Positions 1 to 8,997 of a DNA stretch of 64,000 bases are shown piece by piece. Source of the DNA: Flavobacterium aciduliphilum (GTDB lineage: Bacteria > Bacteroidota > Bacteroidia > Flavobacteriales > Flavobacteriaceae); assembly GCF_003268855.1 (NCBI RefSeq), contig NZ_QLSZ01000009.1, positions 62,001 through 126,000 on the forward strand, written 5' to 3'. The notes below the pieces were generated by a model. The model was not told where the DNA came from. It made no database searches and saw nothing but the letters and a program-made list of their open reading frames with translations. A program made the position numbers and the translations under genes. Every line of letters begins with the position of its first letter. Within the stretch, counting starts at the first letter, position 1.

Positions 1-1
1 C

Positions 2-457
2 ATCATCACTACCGATGTGATGGCACGAGGATTAGACATTTCGGATGTGACTCATGTCATTAACTTTGAGTTTACTGAAATTCCAGAACAATACATTCAC
101 AGAATTGGTCGTACAGGTCGTGCCGATAAATCGGGTATCGCAATCAGTTTCATCAGTCCAAAGGAAGAAGAAATTCAAATTCAAGCTGAGATTTTGATGG
201 AAAAAGAAATCACTTTTATAGATTTTCCAGAAGACGTTGAAGTTGCTGAGCGCTTGTTGGAATTTGAAAAAGCCCGCAAAAAAGTAAAGCAACTTTTAAA
301 AAGACCAAAGATGGAAGGCGGTGCTGCGTTTCATGAAAAGGCAAAAAAGAATCAGAAAGTCAATTTGGGTGGCCCTAGTAAAACCAAACCTCGAAAAACA
401 GAACCCCGAAACCGAGGCGCTGAACGAAAAAAAGCAGCTAAGAATAAGAAAAAATAA
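2..457 (+). CDS. DEAD-box RNA helicase, C-terminal part (5' end outside window)
   Basis: This is the 3' end of an ATP-dependent RNA helicase; the reading frame is open from base 2 and the start lies upstream of the window. The visible part has helicase motif V ([11 protein letters not shown]) and motif VI (HRIGRTGR), which in this family couple ATP hydrolysis to RNA unwinding. After the helicase core comes a Lys/Arg-rich tail of about 60 residues, typical of RhlE-like DEAD-box proteins of Bacteroidota and probably RNA-binding. The exact subfamily cannot be fixed without motifs Q to IV. No terminator hairpin is obvious in the 135-nt gap to the next gene. Confidence 0.93.
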   Translation: MITTDVMARGLDISDVTHVINFEFTEIPEQYIHRIGRTGRADKSGIAISFISPKEEEIQIQAEILMEKEITFIDFPEDVEVAERLLEFEKARKKVKQLLKRPKMEGGAAFHEKAKKNQKVNLGGPSKTKPRKTEPRNRGAERKKAAKNKKK

Positions 458-592
458 CTCAACATGTGTATGGTTTTGTTTGAACTTTTACATCGGATAG
501 GCTTTACATTTTTAAACTTTTTGCTATTTTTGACAAATCAAAAACACGGAACGTTTTTAGAATCAAACTTTGTGCGTAAACTCTAATTGGAA

Positions 593-2521
593 ATGCAATT
601 TAAATACCCCGAAATTCTCTATTTTTTATGTGCGCTCATCGTACCAATCTTGGTTCATTTGTTCCAATTGCGCAAATTCAAAACAGAACATTTCACTAAT
701 GTAAAATTTTTAAGAGAACTTGCCATTCAAACTCGTAAGAGTTCCAAAATTAAAAAATACCTTCTACTTGCTACACGTTTGTTATTGCTGACTTTTTTAA
801 TAATTGCTTTTGCACAGCCTTTTTTCAAAGGAACCGACAGTCAACATGCCAAGAATGAATTGTATATTATATTGGATAATTCCTATAGTATGCAAGCCAA
901 AGGAAAAAAAGGAGAACTCCTTAAACGTGCCGTACAAGACTTATTAGAACACACTCCAGAACAAGCTAATTTTTCGTTGATAACATGTAGTGATAGTTAT
1001 TGGAATACCGATATCAAATCGATACAAAAGGATTTACAAAGTTTGACCTATAGTGCTACTCCTTTTCAATTGGACCAACTTCTGGCAAAAATAAAATCGC
1101 ACCAATCGGCATTTCAAAAAGATATCGTAGTCATTACTGATGGTGTCGGACTTAAACCTGAACAGACGAAAGGCATACAAGAAGATGAACACCTCTATTT
1201 TGTTTTACCAGAAGCAGAAAAAACGAATAACGTATCGATTGACAGTGTTTTTATTCAGAAAACCATGGATCGTTTTTATGAAATTGGAGTCAAATTGAAT
1301 GCGTATGGCGCTGAGGTCGAAGATTTGCCTATCGCCTTGTACAACAATTCTAAATTGGTTGCAAAAACCATGATTTCATTTGAAGGTGCTTCTAAAATAG
1401 TTCCTTTTACCATCCCAAAAGAAGACTTTCACGGATATGTTACCATCAGTGACAACAGCTTGGACTTTGATAATCAATATTATTTTTCGCTTTCGAAACC
1501 ACAAAAAAGCAGTGTTTTGAGTATTGGAGAAGCAGAGAAAAGTTCTTTTCTTGCTAAAATTTATCAAGCGGACGAGTTTAATTATACCAACTTCCCTCTT
1601 GAAACCTTAGATTACAACCTTATTGATAAACAAGATGCGATTGTACTCAACGAGTTGAAAGAAATTCCACAAGCGCTTCAAACCACATTAAAAGCATTTG
1701 CTGAAAAAGGTGGAAACGTAATTTTTATTCCAAATGCAACTAGTACGTTAGCAAATTGCAATGCCTTTCTAGCGCAAATAGGAGGCGTGCAATTCAAGAC
1801 TTTGACAGGCCTTGAAAAAATGGTAACGACTATTAATTATAATCATCCTCTTTTCACAGGTGTTTTTGAAAAGAAAGTAACAAATTTTCAATATCCTTTC
1901 ACCAAACAATCTTTTACAACAGACCAATCGGCGCCGAGCTTGTTAGAATATAATGATCAATCTCCCTTTTTATCTGCGGTACCACATGGTCTTTCTGCTG
2001 TTTACATCTTTACAGCTCCTCTTAACAAATCGAATAGTAATTTTTTACTTTCGCCTCTCGTGGTTCCAACTTTTTACAAAATGGGACAAAATGCACAAAA
2101 AGCTGGAATTACAGCAATGACTATTGGAAACAGCACCCCCTATATTGTAACGAGTGTAATAGGAAAAGACGAAATTTTAACGATTCAAAATACTTCAGAA
2201 CGTTTTATTCCCTTGCAACAAATCTTGAACAATAAGATAAAATTGACTTTTCAAGAAAGTCCGAAACAAGCTGGAAATTATACCATTTTAAACAATAAAA
2301 AGACCATTGATCACATTAGTTTTAATTACAATCGAATAGAGAGTGACATTACCCAAGTTCAAGATGATGTGGCCTCCGATTTCAAAGAAATTAGTAGTGT
2401 AGACCATATTTTTGACACACTTCATGCCAATCGAGCAGACAATCAAATATGGAAATGGTTTATGTATCTCACTCTATTATTTTTGGTTCTTGAGGTATTA
2501 ATTCAAAAATATGTAAAATGA
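593..2521 (+). CDS. BatA-type membrane protein with N-terminal aerotolerance domain and vWA-like region
   Basis: Inner-membrane protein of about 642 residues. The N-terminus (FKYPEILYFLCALIVPILVH, then LRKFKTEHFTNVKFL) is the BatA/aerotolerance N-terminal domain, followed by a second membrane segment near residue 65. Residues about 90-190 look like a von Willebrand A fold with a MIDAS-like DNSYS and a later VVITDG strand. A last membrane helix lies at the extreme C-terminus (WFMYLTLLFLVLEVLI). I chose the ATG at 593; a TTG two codons upstream is possible. The stop overlaps the next gene by 4 nt (ATGA), so the two are translationally coupled. Bat proteins are linked to envelope stress, but the substrate is unknown. 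Confidence 0.85.
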   Translation: MQFKYPEILYFLCALIVPILVHLFQLRKFKTEHFTNVKFLRELAIQTRKSSKIKKYLLLATRLLLLTFLIIAFAQPFFKGTDSQHAKNELYIILDNSYSMQAKGKKGELLKRAVQDLLEHTPEQANFSLITCSDSYWNTDIKSIQKDLQSLTYSATPFQLDQLLAKIKSHQSAFQKDIVVITDGVGLKPEQTKGIQEDEHLYFVLPEAEKTNNVSIDSVFIQKTMDRFYEIGVKLNAYGAEVEDLPIALYNNSKLVAKTMISFEGASKIVPFTIPKEDFHGYVTISDNSLDFDNQYYFSLSKPQKSSVLSIGEAEKSSFLAKIYQADEFNYTNFPLETLDYNLIDKQDAIVLNELKEIPQALQTTLKAFAEKGGNVIFIPNATSTLANCNAFLAQIGGVQFKTLTGLEKMVTTINYNHPLFTGVFEKKVTNFQYPFTKQSFTTDQSAPSLLEYNDQSPFLSAVPHGLSAVYIFTAPLNKSNSNFLLSPLVVPTFYKMGQNAQKAGITAMTIGNSTPYIVTSVIGKDEILTIQNTSERFIPLQQILNNKIKLTFQESPKQAGNYTILNNKKTIDHISFNYNRIESDITQVQDDVASDFKEISSVDHIFDTLHANRADNQIWKWFMYLTLLFLVLEVLIQKYVK

Positions 2522-3771
2522 AAATCATCATCAGAGCGGCAAAAATAATCGACAGTAAAAATCCTTTTCACAATCAGGTTGTCGATATTCAAATCAACCA
2601 AAATCGTTTTGAAAAAATTGGTAAAAATTTGCCTCTTGAAAAAGATTATGAAGAATTTAGCCATCCTGGATTACATCTTTCTCAGGGTTGGTTTGACAGC
2701 AGCGTATCTTTTGGAGAACCTGGTTATGAAGATTGCGAAACGATTCCACACGGATTAACAGTAGCTGCGAAAAGTGGTTTCACAGGCATTGCACTTCAAC
2801 CCCATACCTTTCCTATTCTGGATCACCAAGCTTTAATTCGGTTTGTCCAGCAAAAAGCACAAGGTTGCTCCACAGAATTATTTCCTATCGGCGCCATGAC
2901 CAAAAATAGTGAAGGAAAGGATTTGGCCGAACTGTTTGATATGAAAAATGCGGGAGCCATTGCCTTTGGCGATTACAAAAAAAATTGCACGAATTCGAAT
3001 GTGTTAAAAATTGCTCTTCAATACGTACAAGATTTTGATGGATTAGTCATGGCCTATTGTGAAGACCCAATGGTAAAAGGAAAAGGGATTGTCCATGAGG
3101 GAGTTGTTGCTACCCAATTGGGATTGAAAGGGATTCCAGCCATTGCAGAGGAACTTATGGTGGCACGAAACCTCGCTCTTGTAGCATATACGGGTGGACA
3201 GCTTCATATCCCTACTGTGTCAAGTGCTGGATCGGTTGCATTGATTCGAGACGCTAAAGCCAAAGGGATTGCTGTAACGTGTAGTGTCGCCGTACATCAT
3301 TTGGTTTTGACCGAAGAAACACTCACGGATTTTGATACGAATTTTAAAATTTCACCTCCTTTACGAAGTGAACATGATCGAATGGCTCTAATCGCGGGCG
3401 TTTTGGATGATACCATTGACCTCATCACTTCTGACCATACTCCTGTTTCGATCGAAGATAAAAACGTAGAATTTGATATAGCAAAAGAGGGAACGATTGG
3501 TTTAGAAAGCACTTTTGGTGCCCTTTTAACGGTACTTCCTTTAGAAAAAACAATAGAAAAACTAACGGCTGCAAGGACTATTTTTAACATAAAATCAACA
3601 CCTATTTGCGAAGGAAATGACGTAAATATAACTCTTTTTACACCCGATTCGGACTGGACTTTTACTGCACAACATATTTTATCTACATCCAAAAACTCAG
3701 CCTTTATTAATCAATCCATGAAAGGACGCGTCATAGGCACCTATCATCAAGGTATTTTAACCCTAGCATAA
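2518..3771 (+). CDS. Dihydroorotase-like amidohydrolase homologue, probably non-catalytic
   Basis: About 417 residues with a full-length dihydroorotase/amidohydrolase fold. The landmark regions are recognisable: GEPGYEDCET in place of REPG.E, SPPLRSEHDR, and ITSDHTP near residue 304. Most metal ligands are replaced. The HxH motif reads SVS (residues 62-64), the His of the usual AHCED is Tyr180, and the His of the HvS motif is Thr233; only Asp306 of TSDH is kept. This pattern resembles the inactive pseudo-dihydroorotases (PyrC') that support aspartate transcarbamoylase in some bacteria, so a catalytic pyrC is probably elsewhere. It overlaps the BatA-like gene by 4 nt and the next gene by 1 nt. 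Annotation as active PyrC would be misleading. Confidence 0.85.
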   Translation: MKIIIRAAKIIDSKNPFHNQVVDIQINQNRFEKIGKNLPLEKDYEEFSHPGLHLSQGWFDSSVSFGEPGYEDCETIPHGLTVAAKSGFTGIALQPHTFPILDHQALIRFVQQKAQGCSTELFPIGAMTKNSEGKDLAELFDMKNAGAIAFGDYKKNCTNSNVLKIALQYVQDFDGLVMAYCEDPMVKGKGIVHEGVVATQLGLKGIPAIAEELMVARNLALVAYTGGQLHIPTVSSAGSVALIRDAKAKGIAVTCSVAVHHLVLTEETLTDFDTNFKISPPLRSEHDRMALIAGVLDDTIDLITSDHTPVSIEDKNVEFDIAKEGTIGLESTFGALLTVLPLEKTIEKLTAARTIFNIKSTPICEGNDVNITLFTPDSDWTFTAQHILSTSKNSAFINQSMKGRVIGTYHQGILTLA

Positions 3772-4097
3772 TGGACAAACAACTCATAGAAGAAGGAAAA
3801 TCAACTGCAATTATAAGTTATATTTTAATTGTAGGGGCATTAATTGCGATATCAATCAATGCTGATAAAAAAAATGCTTTTGCGTCATTTCATATTCGAC
3901 AGGGCTTGGGATTATCCTTAACTTTTGTAGTCTTAGGGCTTTCTATTAGTCATTTTGAAAACTTAATGATTGCCGCTTCCATGTGGATATTTATCTCTAT
4001 TCTAACTATTTACGGGGTTTTTACTGCTGCTCGAGGAGAAACTACACCGTTGCCGCTATTAGGAAAAGGGTATCAAAAATGGTTTCGTTCGTTTTAA
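3771..4097 (+). CDS. Small Tic20/DUF4870-like membrane protein
   Basis: A 108-residue protein with about three hydrophobic segments (residues about 13-30, 45-62 and 67-87). It has the loop NAFASFHIRQGLGLSLTFVV, characteristic of DUF4870/Tic20-like small membrane proteins, where a conserved F.xRQ precedes a membrane helix. It ends in a short basic tail. The start codon overlaps the stop of the dihydroorotase-like gene (TAATG), making it the third member of a tightly coupled set with the BatA-like protein. Its last 4 nt overlap the convergent T9SS gene. Biochemical function is unknown. Confidence 0.75.
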   Translation: MDKQLIEEGKSTAIISYILIVGALIAISINADKKNAFASFHIRQGLGLSLTFVVLGLSISHFENLMIAASMWIFISILTIYGVFTAARGETTPLPLLGKGYQKWFRSF

Positions 4098-6619
4098 TCG
4101 TTTTTGATATAAATCCAACCCGACTTAGAGGAACTTTCGGAATAAAAATCAATCACATAAAAATATGTTCCGTCGGGCAATAGTCCTCCCGTTTCGTTCT
4201 GACCATGCCATTCATTAAGGTAATTTTCTTTTTCGTACACTTTCTTCCCCCAACGGTTATAAATTTCAAGTTTTTTAACCTGAAAAGCAGTCAAATCAAA
4301 CGAATCATTGTTAGCATCGTTGTTAGGTGAAATCACATTGGGAATGTCACAATGATTTTTGCTAAGCGTTATGGATTTTGTTTGTGAGCATCCATTGACT
4401 TCTGTAACACTCAGTAAAAATGTATAAGAGGCAGTGTCTGAATTGAAGTAATTTGTTACTTCTATTGATTCGTTAGTTCCAATAGATAAATTATTGAAAG
4501 TCCATTGCAAAGCGGCCGTATTTGGATTAAAGTTATGGGCGCTAATCTTGATATAAAGCTTATTTTCTTGACAATAGCTATCAATATCAAAATCCAATTG
4601 ATTTGCTACAGTCAGTTGTAAGTTTGTCGGTACCGCACATTGGTCCTCATTGGGTGTGAATAAATACGTTGTCGTTTGAAACGGATTGATATCGGGCGAC
4701 CATGTTCCTTTTATACCATTATCTGATACCAAGGGTAAACTAAATTGTGTGCTGTTTCCATAACAAAGTGTATTAATCGTAGTAAAAAGTGGGGTGCTTT
4801 TAGGAATAACAACCACCGTCATTTGTGTTGTAGAAACGCAGCTTCCTGCAGTTGGATTGAAAAAATAAGTTGTGGTTTGAGTATTGTTGAATGTTGGTGT
4901 CCATGTTCCTGAAAATCCATTATCAGAAGTAGTAGGTAAAAATATTCCAGAAGTTCCTTGACAAATTGGTGGCATTTGTGTAAATATAGGTGCTTTAATA
5001 GTAACCCAATTGGTAATCGATACGTTGTAGGAGCACCCTACTGTACTCGTTAAATGACTAAAATTAATTTGTTGCGAAACCGTTACATGATTTACAATAA
5101 CCTGAGCGGTTCCGTTTGGAGCAAGCGTCACAGTTTGAGTACCCCCTTGATTGATGGTATAGGTTAAAACATCTCCAGGATATCCTACAATAGAGAAAAT
5201 AGCATTTTCACCTGGACAAATCGTACCATTGGAAGTAATTGTAGGCATGATAAACTGAGTTCCACATACTGTAATTTCTGGTGGCGAGACAAAATCATAA
5301 GACGGAATAGTTTCATTTAAAGAAGACCCATCCCCTATTGATCCTCTCACTCGGTGTCCGACATAACCATATTTTGAAGCACATTGTTTGATAAGTGCGC
5401 ATGTATGTCCTCCTGCTTCAGCAAATGAAATACTATCTGAACTTGAAATTCCAAGCGGTACATCGAGATAGTTAATCCCTCCATCAATAATATCTCCTCC
5501 ATCTGCTCTACCAATCATATAATAACTGTTACAACCCGCAGTATATATAGTTCCATTGGTTTTAATAAGCGCTAAAGCTGCAAAATTTTCATCATGTTCA
5601 TTCCCTGAAATCCAGGCTGCATCGGTAATAATTGAACCATCAGGATTTAAGGCATTGACCCATACTGTTCTAGTTACAGCAGTACGATCACCCAATTCTC
5701 CATATTCATTATCACCCAAAGCGTAAACTTTTTTATCTGTACCTAGAATATAATACGAGATATTTGCATAGGAAGACATTGAATTTTCATTTGAAGTCGC
5801 CTGAATCATTTTAACACCTGTAAGGCCAGCAGGTAGAGTCATTTGAGTAGCATAATATTGGTTGGCACTTTGTGACCCATCACCTAAAAAGGCTTGACGA
5901 CCCCAGGTCCATAATGTTCCATCATTTTTCAAGGCAAAACCTGTTGCTGAAGAACCCCTGGCCACTATAATATTGGTGAGTGGCTCTGTTGTATTAATCC
6001 TCACTTGACTCCATTGAGTTGCGTTTCCTATGCCTCCATCGCCACGAGTTAATGCATTCTGAGCCAAAGCAAAAACCTCTCCTTGACACGTTGTTATCAG
6101 CAAAGTTCCAGAAGATGCAAACATCATTTTTACTTGTTCGGGAACAACTCCAAAAGGCAAGCCATCTGGTTTATTATCGACAATCAACTTTTGAAATGTT
6201 GAAGAAGTTGTAAGGGCATCATCTAAAACTGTTCCCTCCGTTCCTAATACAAATAATCCATCAGAAGTCAAAACAATCAATTGAACATTAAGTCCGAAAT
6301 TTGAACCTAATGCCATTTTATAAATAGTTCCCGTCAAAGCAGGATAAGCAGTAACATCAAAATTGATAGGTGACAAAACATTTGTAACCCCATCATTGCC
6401 TAAATATTCCCCCCATACTTTCCATGTACCTGAAGGTTCCTTAATGAATGATGAATGAAACGAAGAACACATATTATCATAGGCAATAGTCGCTGCATCA
6501 TCATTGGAAAGTATTCCCGCATTTGAATTGCACGAGGTTTCTACACATTGTGCATAAGTATGCCACATCATCCCTAAGGAGATAGCAAAAAAACATACTA
6601 TTTTTATAAAACTTTTCAA
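4094..6619 (-). CDS. Secreted RCC1-repeat protein with T9SS type B (CHU_C) sorting domain
   Basis: About 841 residues. A signal peptide (MKSFIKIVCFFAISLGMMWH...AYAQ) is followed by a Cys-containing N-terminal region and then, at about residues 110-420, repeats of the RCC1/beta-propeller type (for example NDGTLWTWGRQAFLGDGS and KVYALGDNEYGELGDRT). Residues about 450-690 hold immunoglobulin-like repeats with recurring CQGTS/CYGNS and TTTYFF.P motifs. The C-terminus has the gliding-motility-associated signature NVISPNNDANNDSF, then LEIYNRWGKKVYE and LPDGTYFYVI, which is the type B signal for type IX secretion. Type B substrates usually need a PorP/SprF-like partner to stay on the surface. The start overlaps the end of the upstream gene by 4 nt. 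Confidence 0.88.
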   Translation of the reverse strand: MKSFIKIVCFFAISLGMMWHTYAQCVETSCNSNAGILSNDDAATIAYDNMCSSFHSSFIKEPSGTWKVWGEYLGNDGVTNVLSPINFDVTAYPALTGTIYKMALGSNFGLNVQLIVLTSDGLFVLGTEGTVLDDALTTSSTFQKLIVDNKPDGLPFGVVPEQVKMMFASSGTLLITTCQGEVFALAQNALTRGDGGIGNATQWSQVRINTTEPLTNIIVARGSSATGFALKNDGTLWTWGRQAFLGDGSQSANQYYATQMTLPAGLTGVKMIQATSNENSMSSYANISYYILGTDKKVYALGDNEYGELGDRTAVTRTVWVNALNPDGSIITDAAWISGNEHDENFAALALIKTNGTIYTAGCNSYYMIGRADGGDIIDGGINYLDVPLGISSSDSISFAEAGGHTCALIKQCASKYGYVGHRVRGSIGDGSSLNETIPSYDFVSPPEITVCGTQFIMPTITSNGTICPGENAIFSIVGYPGDVLTYTINQGGTQTVTLAPNGTAQVIVNHVTVSQQINFSHLTSTVGCSYNVSITNWVTIKAPIFTQMPPICQGTSGIFLPTTSDNGFSGTWTPTFNNTQTTTYFFNPTAGSCVSTTQMTVVVIPKSTPLFTTINTLCYGNSTQFSLPLVSDNGIKGTWSPDINPFQTTTYLFTPNEDQCAVPTNLQLTVANQLDFDIDSYCQENKLYIKISAHNFNPNTAALQWTFNNLSIGTNESIEVTNYFNSDTASYTFLLSVTEVNGCSQTKSITLSKNHCDIPNVISPNNDANNDSFDLTAFQVKKLEIYNRWGKKVYEKENYLNEWHGQNETGGLLPDGTYFYVIDFYSESSSKSGWIYIKND

Positions 6620-7248
6620 TTTTCAATTTTTATGGGTATGGATTGTACCTTGTGATTGAGGTCTATAAAATCGAATACAATAACACCCTGTTGTGCTGCA
6701 TTTCCTTGTAATTGATATGTTATAGTATATGTTCCTGTATGAAATACTTTTTGATTCTCCGAGGGTGTTGCCTTAATGGTTATTCCAATGCCCGCGGTAG
6801 AAACCGTTCCTATGTCGCTACTCACTTCCTGATTCCTATACGTCTTCACATCAATGGGTATTGATAGTATTTCCCCTTGTAATTCGATTCCTTTTTTTAT
6901 AGGTTTAGAAAAAACGAGTTCCTCAGATCGAAATGTACATTTAACTGAGTACACGGTAACAAAGATTTTTTGTGGAAATTTATGCCCTGAACAAGCCTCT
7001 AAATGGTCTTGTTTTGGTGTGGTTACATCTATGGTATACTTTCCGGGTGTTTCAAAAACATATTGATTGATGGTACTTTCGTTTAGAAGTATTTCTTTTG
7101 TTCCTAGATGAATCGTAAATAGAGTATTTTGTGGTATTTTTTTCAAGTGAATCGATTCTCCAAACGATATAGAAAGCGTGTGCTGCCCGTGAACAAGGAA
7201 CAGACAACAAAAAAAACAAAAAATAATATATCGTATTTGGTTTTTCAA
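6616..7248 (-). CDS. Secreted protein of unknown function, coupled to the RCC1/T9SS gene
   Basis: A 210-residue exported protein with a signal peptide (MKNQIRYIIFCFFCCLFLVHGQ). The rest is rich in beta-strand-like, Thr/Ile/Val-containing sequence with no transmembrane segment and no sorting domain. I do not recognise a family. Its stop codon overlaps the start of the downstream RCC1/T9SS gene by 4 nt, so the two are almost certainly one transcript. That suggests a periplasmic or surface companion of the exported RCC1 protein. The upstream 100 nt is shared with a divergent esterase gene. Confidence 0.7.
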   Translation of the reverse strand: MKNQIRYIIFCFFCCLFLVHGQHTLSISFGESIHLKKIPQNTLFTIHLGTKEILLNESTINQYVFETPGKYTIDVTTPKQDHLEACSGHKFPQKIFVTVYSVKCTFRSEELVFSKPIKKGIELQGEILSIPIDVKTYRNQEVSSDIGTVSTAGIGITIKATPSENQKVFHTGTYTITYQLQGNAAQQGVIVFDFIDLNHKVQSIPIKIEN

Positions 7249-7356
7249 TGGAGTAAACTCGTTGATTTTTTATACTTTTAGGCTTTCTTTTTAAAGAAGA
7301 CTAAATACTTGTTTTAACAAAAATACATTTTTATTAACTAATATCAAACAAATTAA

Positions 7357-8001
7357 ATGACTTTAAACTATTTAATTAAAGAGCCTACTGAAAAAAATAA
7401 AGACCGCTATCCCCTATTGCTGTTACTTCATGGATATGGTAGTAATGAAAAAGATTTATTTTCATTCGCTTCTGAATTGCCAAACGATTGTTATATTATT
7501 TCATTACAAGCTCCCTATGAAATGATGCATGATAGCTATGCGTGGTATGCCATTCATTTTGACGCTGATGAAAACAAATTTTCAGATAACAAACAGGCCC
7601 AACAATCCCGTAATTTGATTGTCGCCTTTATTGATGACCTTATTGCAAAATATCCCCTACAAGCAGATGATGTTACATTAATTGGCTTTAGCCAAGGAAG
7701 TATTTTGAGCTATGCTATAGCAGTCTCCTATCCTACTAAAATAAGAAGAGTAGTAGCTTTGAGTGGCTATTTTAATGAAGAGATAGCGACTGAGGACTAT
7801 GCGAAAAACGATTTGAGCACATTACGTATTTTTGCCTCTCATGGCACTGTAGATCAGGTAATCCCAGTATCATGGGCTCAAAATTCATATCAAAAATTAC
7901 AAGCCCTCAACATAGATATTGTATACAAAGAATACACCGTGGGACATGGCGTAGCTCCACAAAATTTTTATGATTTCAAGAATTGGTTGCTTGAAGGTTA
8001 A
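7357..8001 (+). CDS. Alpha/beta hydrolase, phospholipase/carboxylesterase family
   Basis: A cytoplasmic serine hydrolase of 214 residues, the usual size of the YpfH/acyl-protein thioesterase-like family. The nucleophile elbow GFSQGS places the catalytic Ser at residue 112. The probable acid is Asp166 (HGTVDQVIP) and the base His197 (GHGVAP). HGYGSNEKDL near residue 25 forms the oxyanion region. It is divergent from the secreted-protein gene upstream and convergent with the lipoprotein gene, whose stop lies 2 nt away. Family members cleave short acyl esters; the natural substrate cannot be read from sequence. Confidence 0.87.
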   Translation: MTLNYLIKEPTEKNKDRYPLLLLLHGYGSNEKDLFSFASELPNDCYIISLQAPYEMMHDSYAWYAIHFDADENKFSDNKQAQQSRNLIVAFIDDLIAKYPLQADDVTLIGFSQGSILSYAIAVSYPTKIRRVVALSGYFNEEIATEDYAKNDLSTLRIFASHGTVDQVIPVSWAQNSYQKLQALNIDIVYKEYTVGHGVAPQNFYDFKNWLLEG

Positions 8002-8003
8002 AA

Positions 8004-8495
8004 TTATTCTTGACCTTCTTCCCCTGGATTATCACTACCCGTCACTTTGCTTCCCATTTCTGCATCGCCTGTGTATACCTTTACACCTGCTTTAAGCAAT
8101 GAAAACCCATTACTTTGAATCAGTTGGTAGTCTTGAAACGCCCACGTTTTAGGTGCTGTCTTGCTTAAAATAATTGACTTTTCATCTGGAAGAAAGACCT
8201 CTGCTTTATCACCACTTTCATTAAAAAGCACAAAAGCACAAAGTGTTACATCTTCTGTCGATGCATTATTCACAGGATTTAATTGAATTCCTGTAAAAGC
8301 TTTAACACATTCTTTATTTAACTTAGACCACGTATAACCTGCAGAGGCTAGACATCCATTTTCATCTTGGTCGGCTCCTACTATAGTTGAATCCTTAGGC
8401 TGTTTTTTGTCGACATTAGATTGAGGACTGTCTGTCTTTTTACAAGAAACAAACGAAACCAACACCCATATTATTAGAAAAATCTTTTTATACAT
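8004..8495 (-). CDS. Putative lipoprotein of unknown function
   Basis: A 163-residue protein with a lipoprotein signal peptide ending in LVSFVSCKK, so Cys18 is the probable lipidation site. A low-complexity linker rich in Lys, Asp and Ser follows, then a compact domain of about 110 residues with two more Cys (GCLASAGYTWSKLNKECV). I do not recognise a family. The Cys pair spaced by about 14 residues could form a disulfide in the periplasm. It is the last gene of a three-gene minus-strand cluster with the small membrane protein and the MBL hydrolase (10-nt gap upstream). Confidence 0.72.
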   Translation of the reverse strand: MYKKIFLIIWVLVSFVSCKKTDSPQSNVDKKQPKDSTIVGADQDENGCLASAGYTWSKLNKECVKAFTGIQLNPVNNASTEDVTLCAFVLFNESGDKAEVFLPDEKSIILSKTAPKTWAFQDYQLIQSNGFSLLKAGVKVYTGDAEMGSKVTGSDNPGEEGQE

Positions 8496-8505
8496 TTTTT
8501 ATTAT

Positions 8506-8997
8506 TTAGTATTGTTCTTGTGGATAAAGAAACGTATCCATCACTTGGAATGTAATGGTACCATTATCCTCAACAAAATATTTTATTAAAACATCACCCC
8601 ACAACTGACCATTACTATAATCAGCAATAATCCAACGATGGTTTAAGACCTTAACTTTATTGATTATGAATTTTTGATCACCCATTTTTTCTTGACCCGT
8701 ATATATATTGCCTTTAGGACTATCATTGTAAGCGATCAAGGCTTCCTTGATTTGTGGAATCAATTTTTGAATAGAGTATTTTTCGAAGTAATCTTGAGCA
8801 TGCTGATTTTGTTCGAGAGAAAAATAGTCTGCTTCGCTAACTTTATTCATGTATGTCATGAGACTGTCTTTGATGCTTTTTTCAATTAATTTACTATTTT
8901 TCCTTTCAAATTCTATTTGTTTGGTAAAATACATATATGTAAAAAACAAAATCATCGTGGTTACGAGGAATAAATATAAGTACAATTGTTTCTTCAT
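8506..8997 (-). CDS. Membrane-anchored protein of unknown function
   Basis: A 163-residue protein with one N-terminal hydrophobic segment (YLYLFLVTTMILFFTYMYF) without a clear cleavage site, probably a membrane anchor. The rest is predicted periplasmic, with an acidic/aromatic C-terminal half. No recognised motif. The start codon overlaps the stop of the MBL hydrolase gene by 4 nt (ATGA), indicating translational coupling. Confidence 0.72.
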   Translation of the reverse strand: MKKQLYLYLFLVTTMILFFTYMYFTKQIEFERKNSKLIEKSIKDSLMTYMNKVSEADYFSLEQNQHAQDYFEKYSIQKLIPQIKEALIAYNDSPKGNIYTGQEKMGDQKFIINKVKVLNHRWIIADYSNGQLWGDVLIKYFVEDNGTITFQVMDTFLYPQEQY

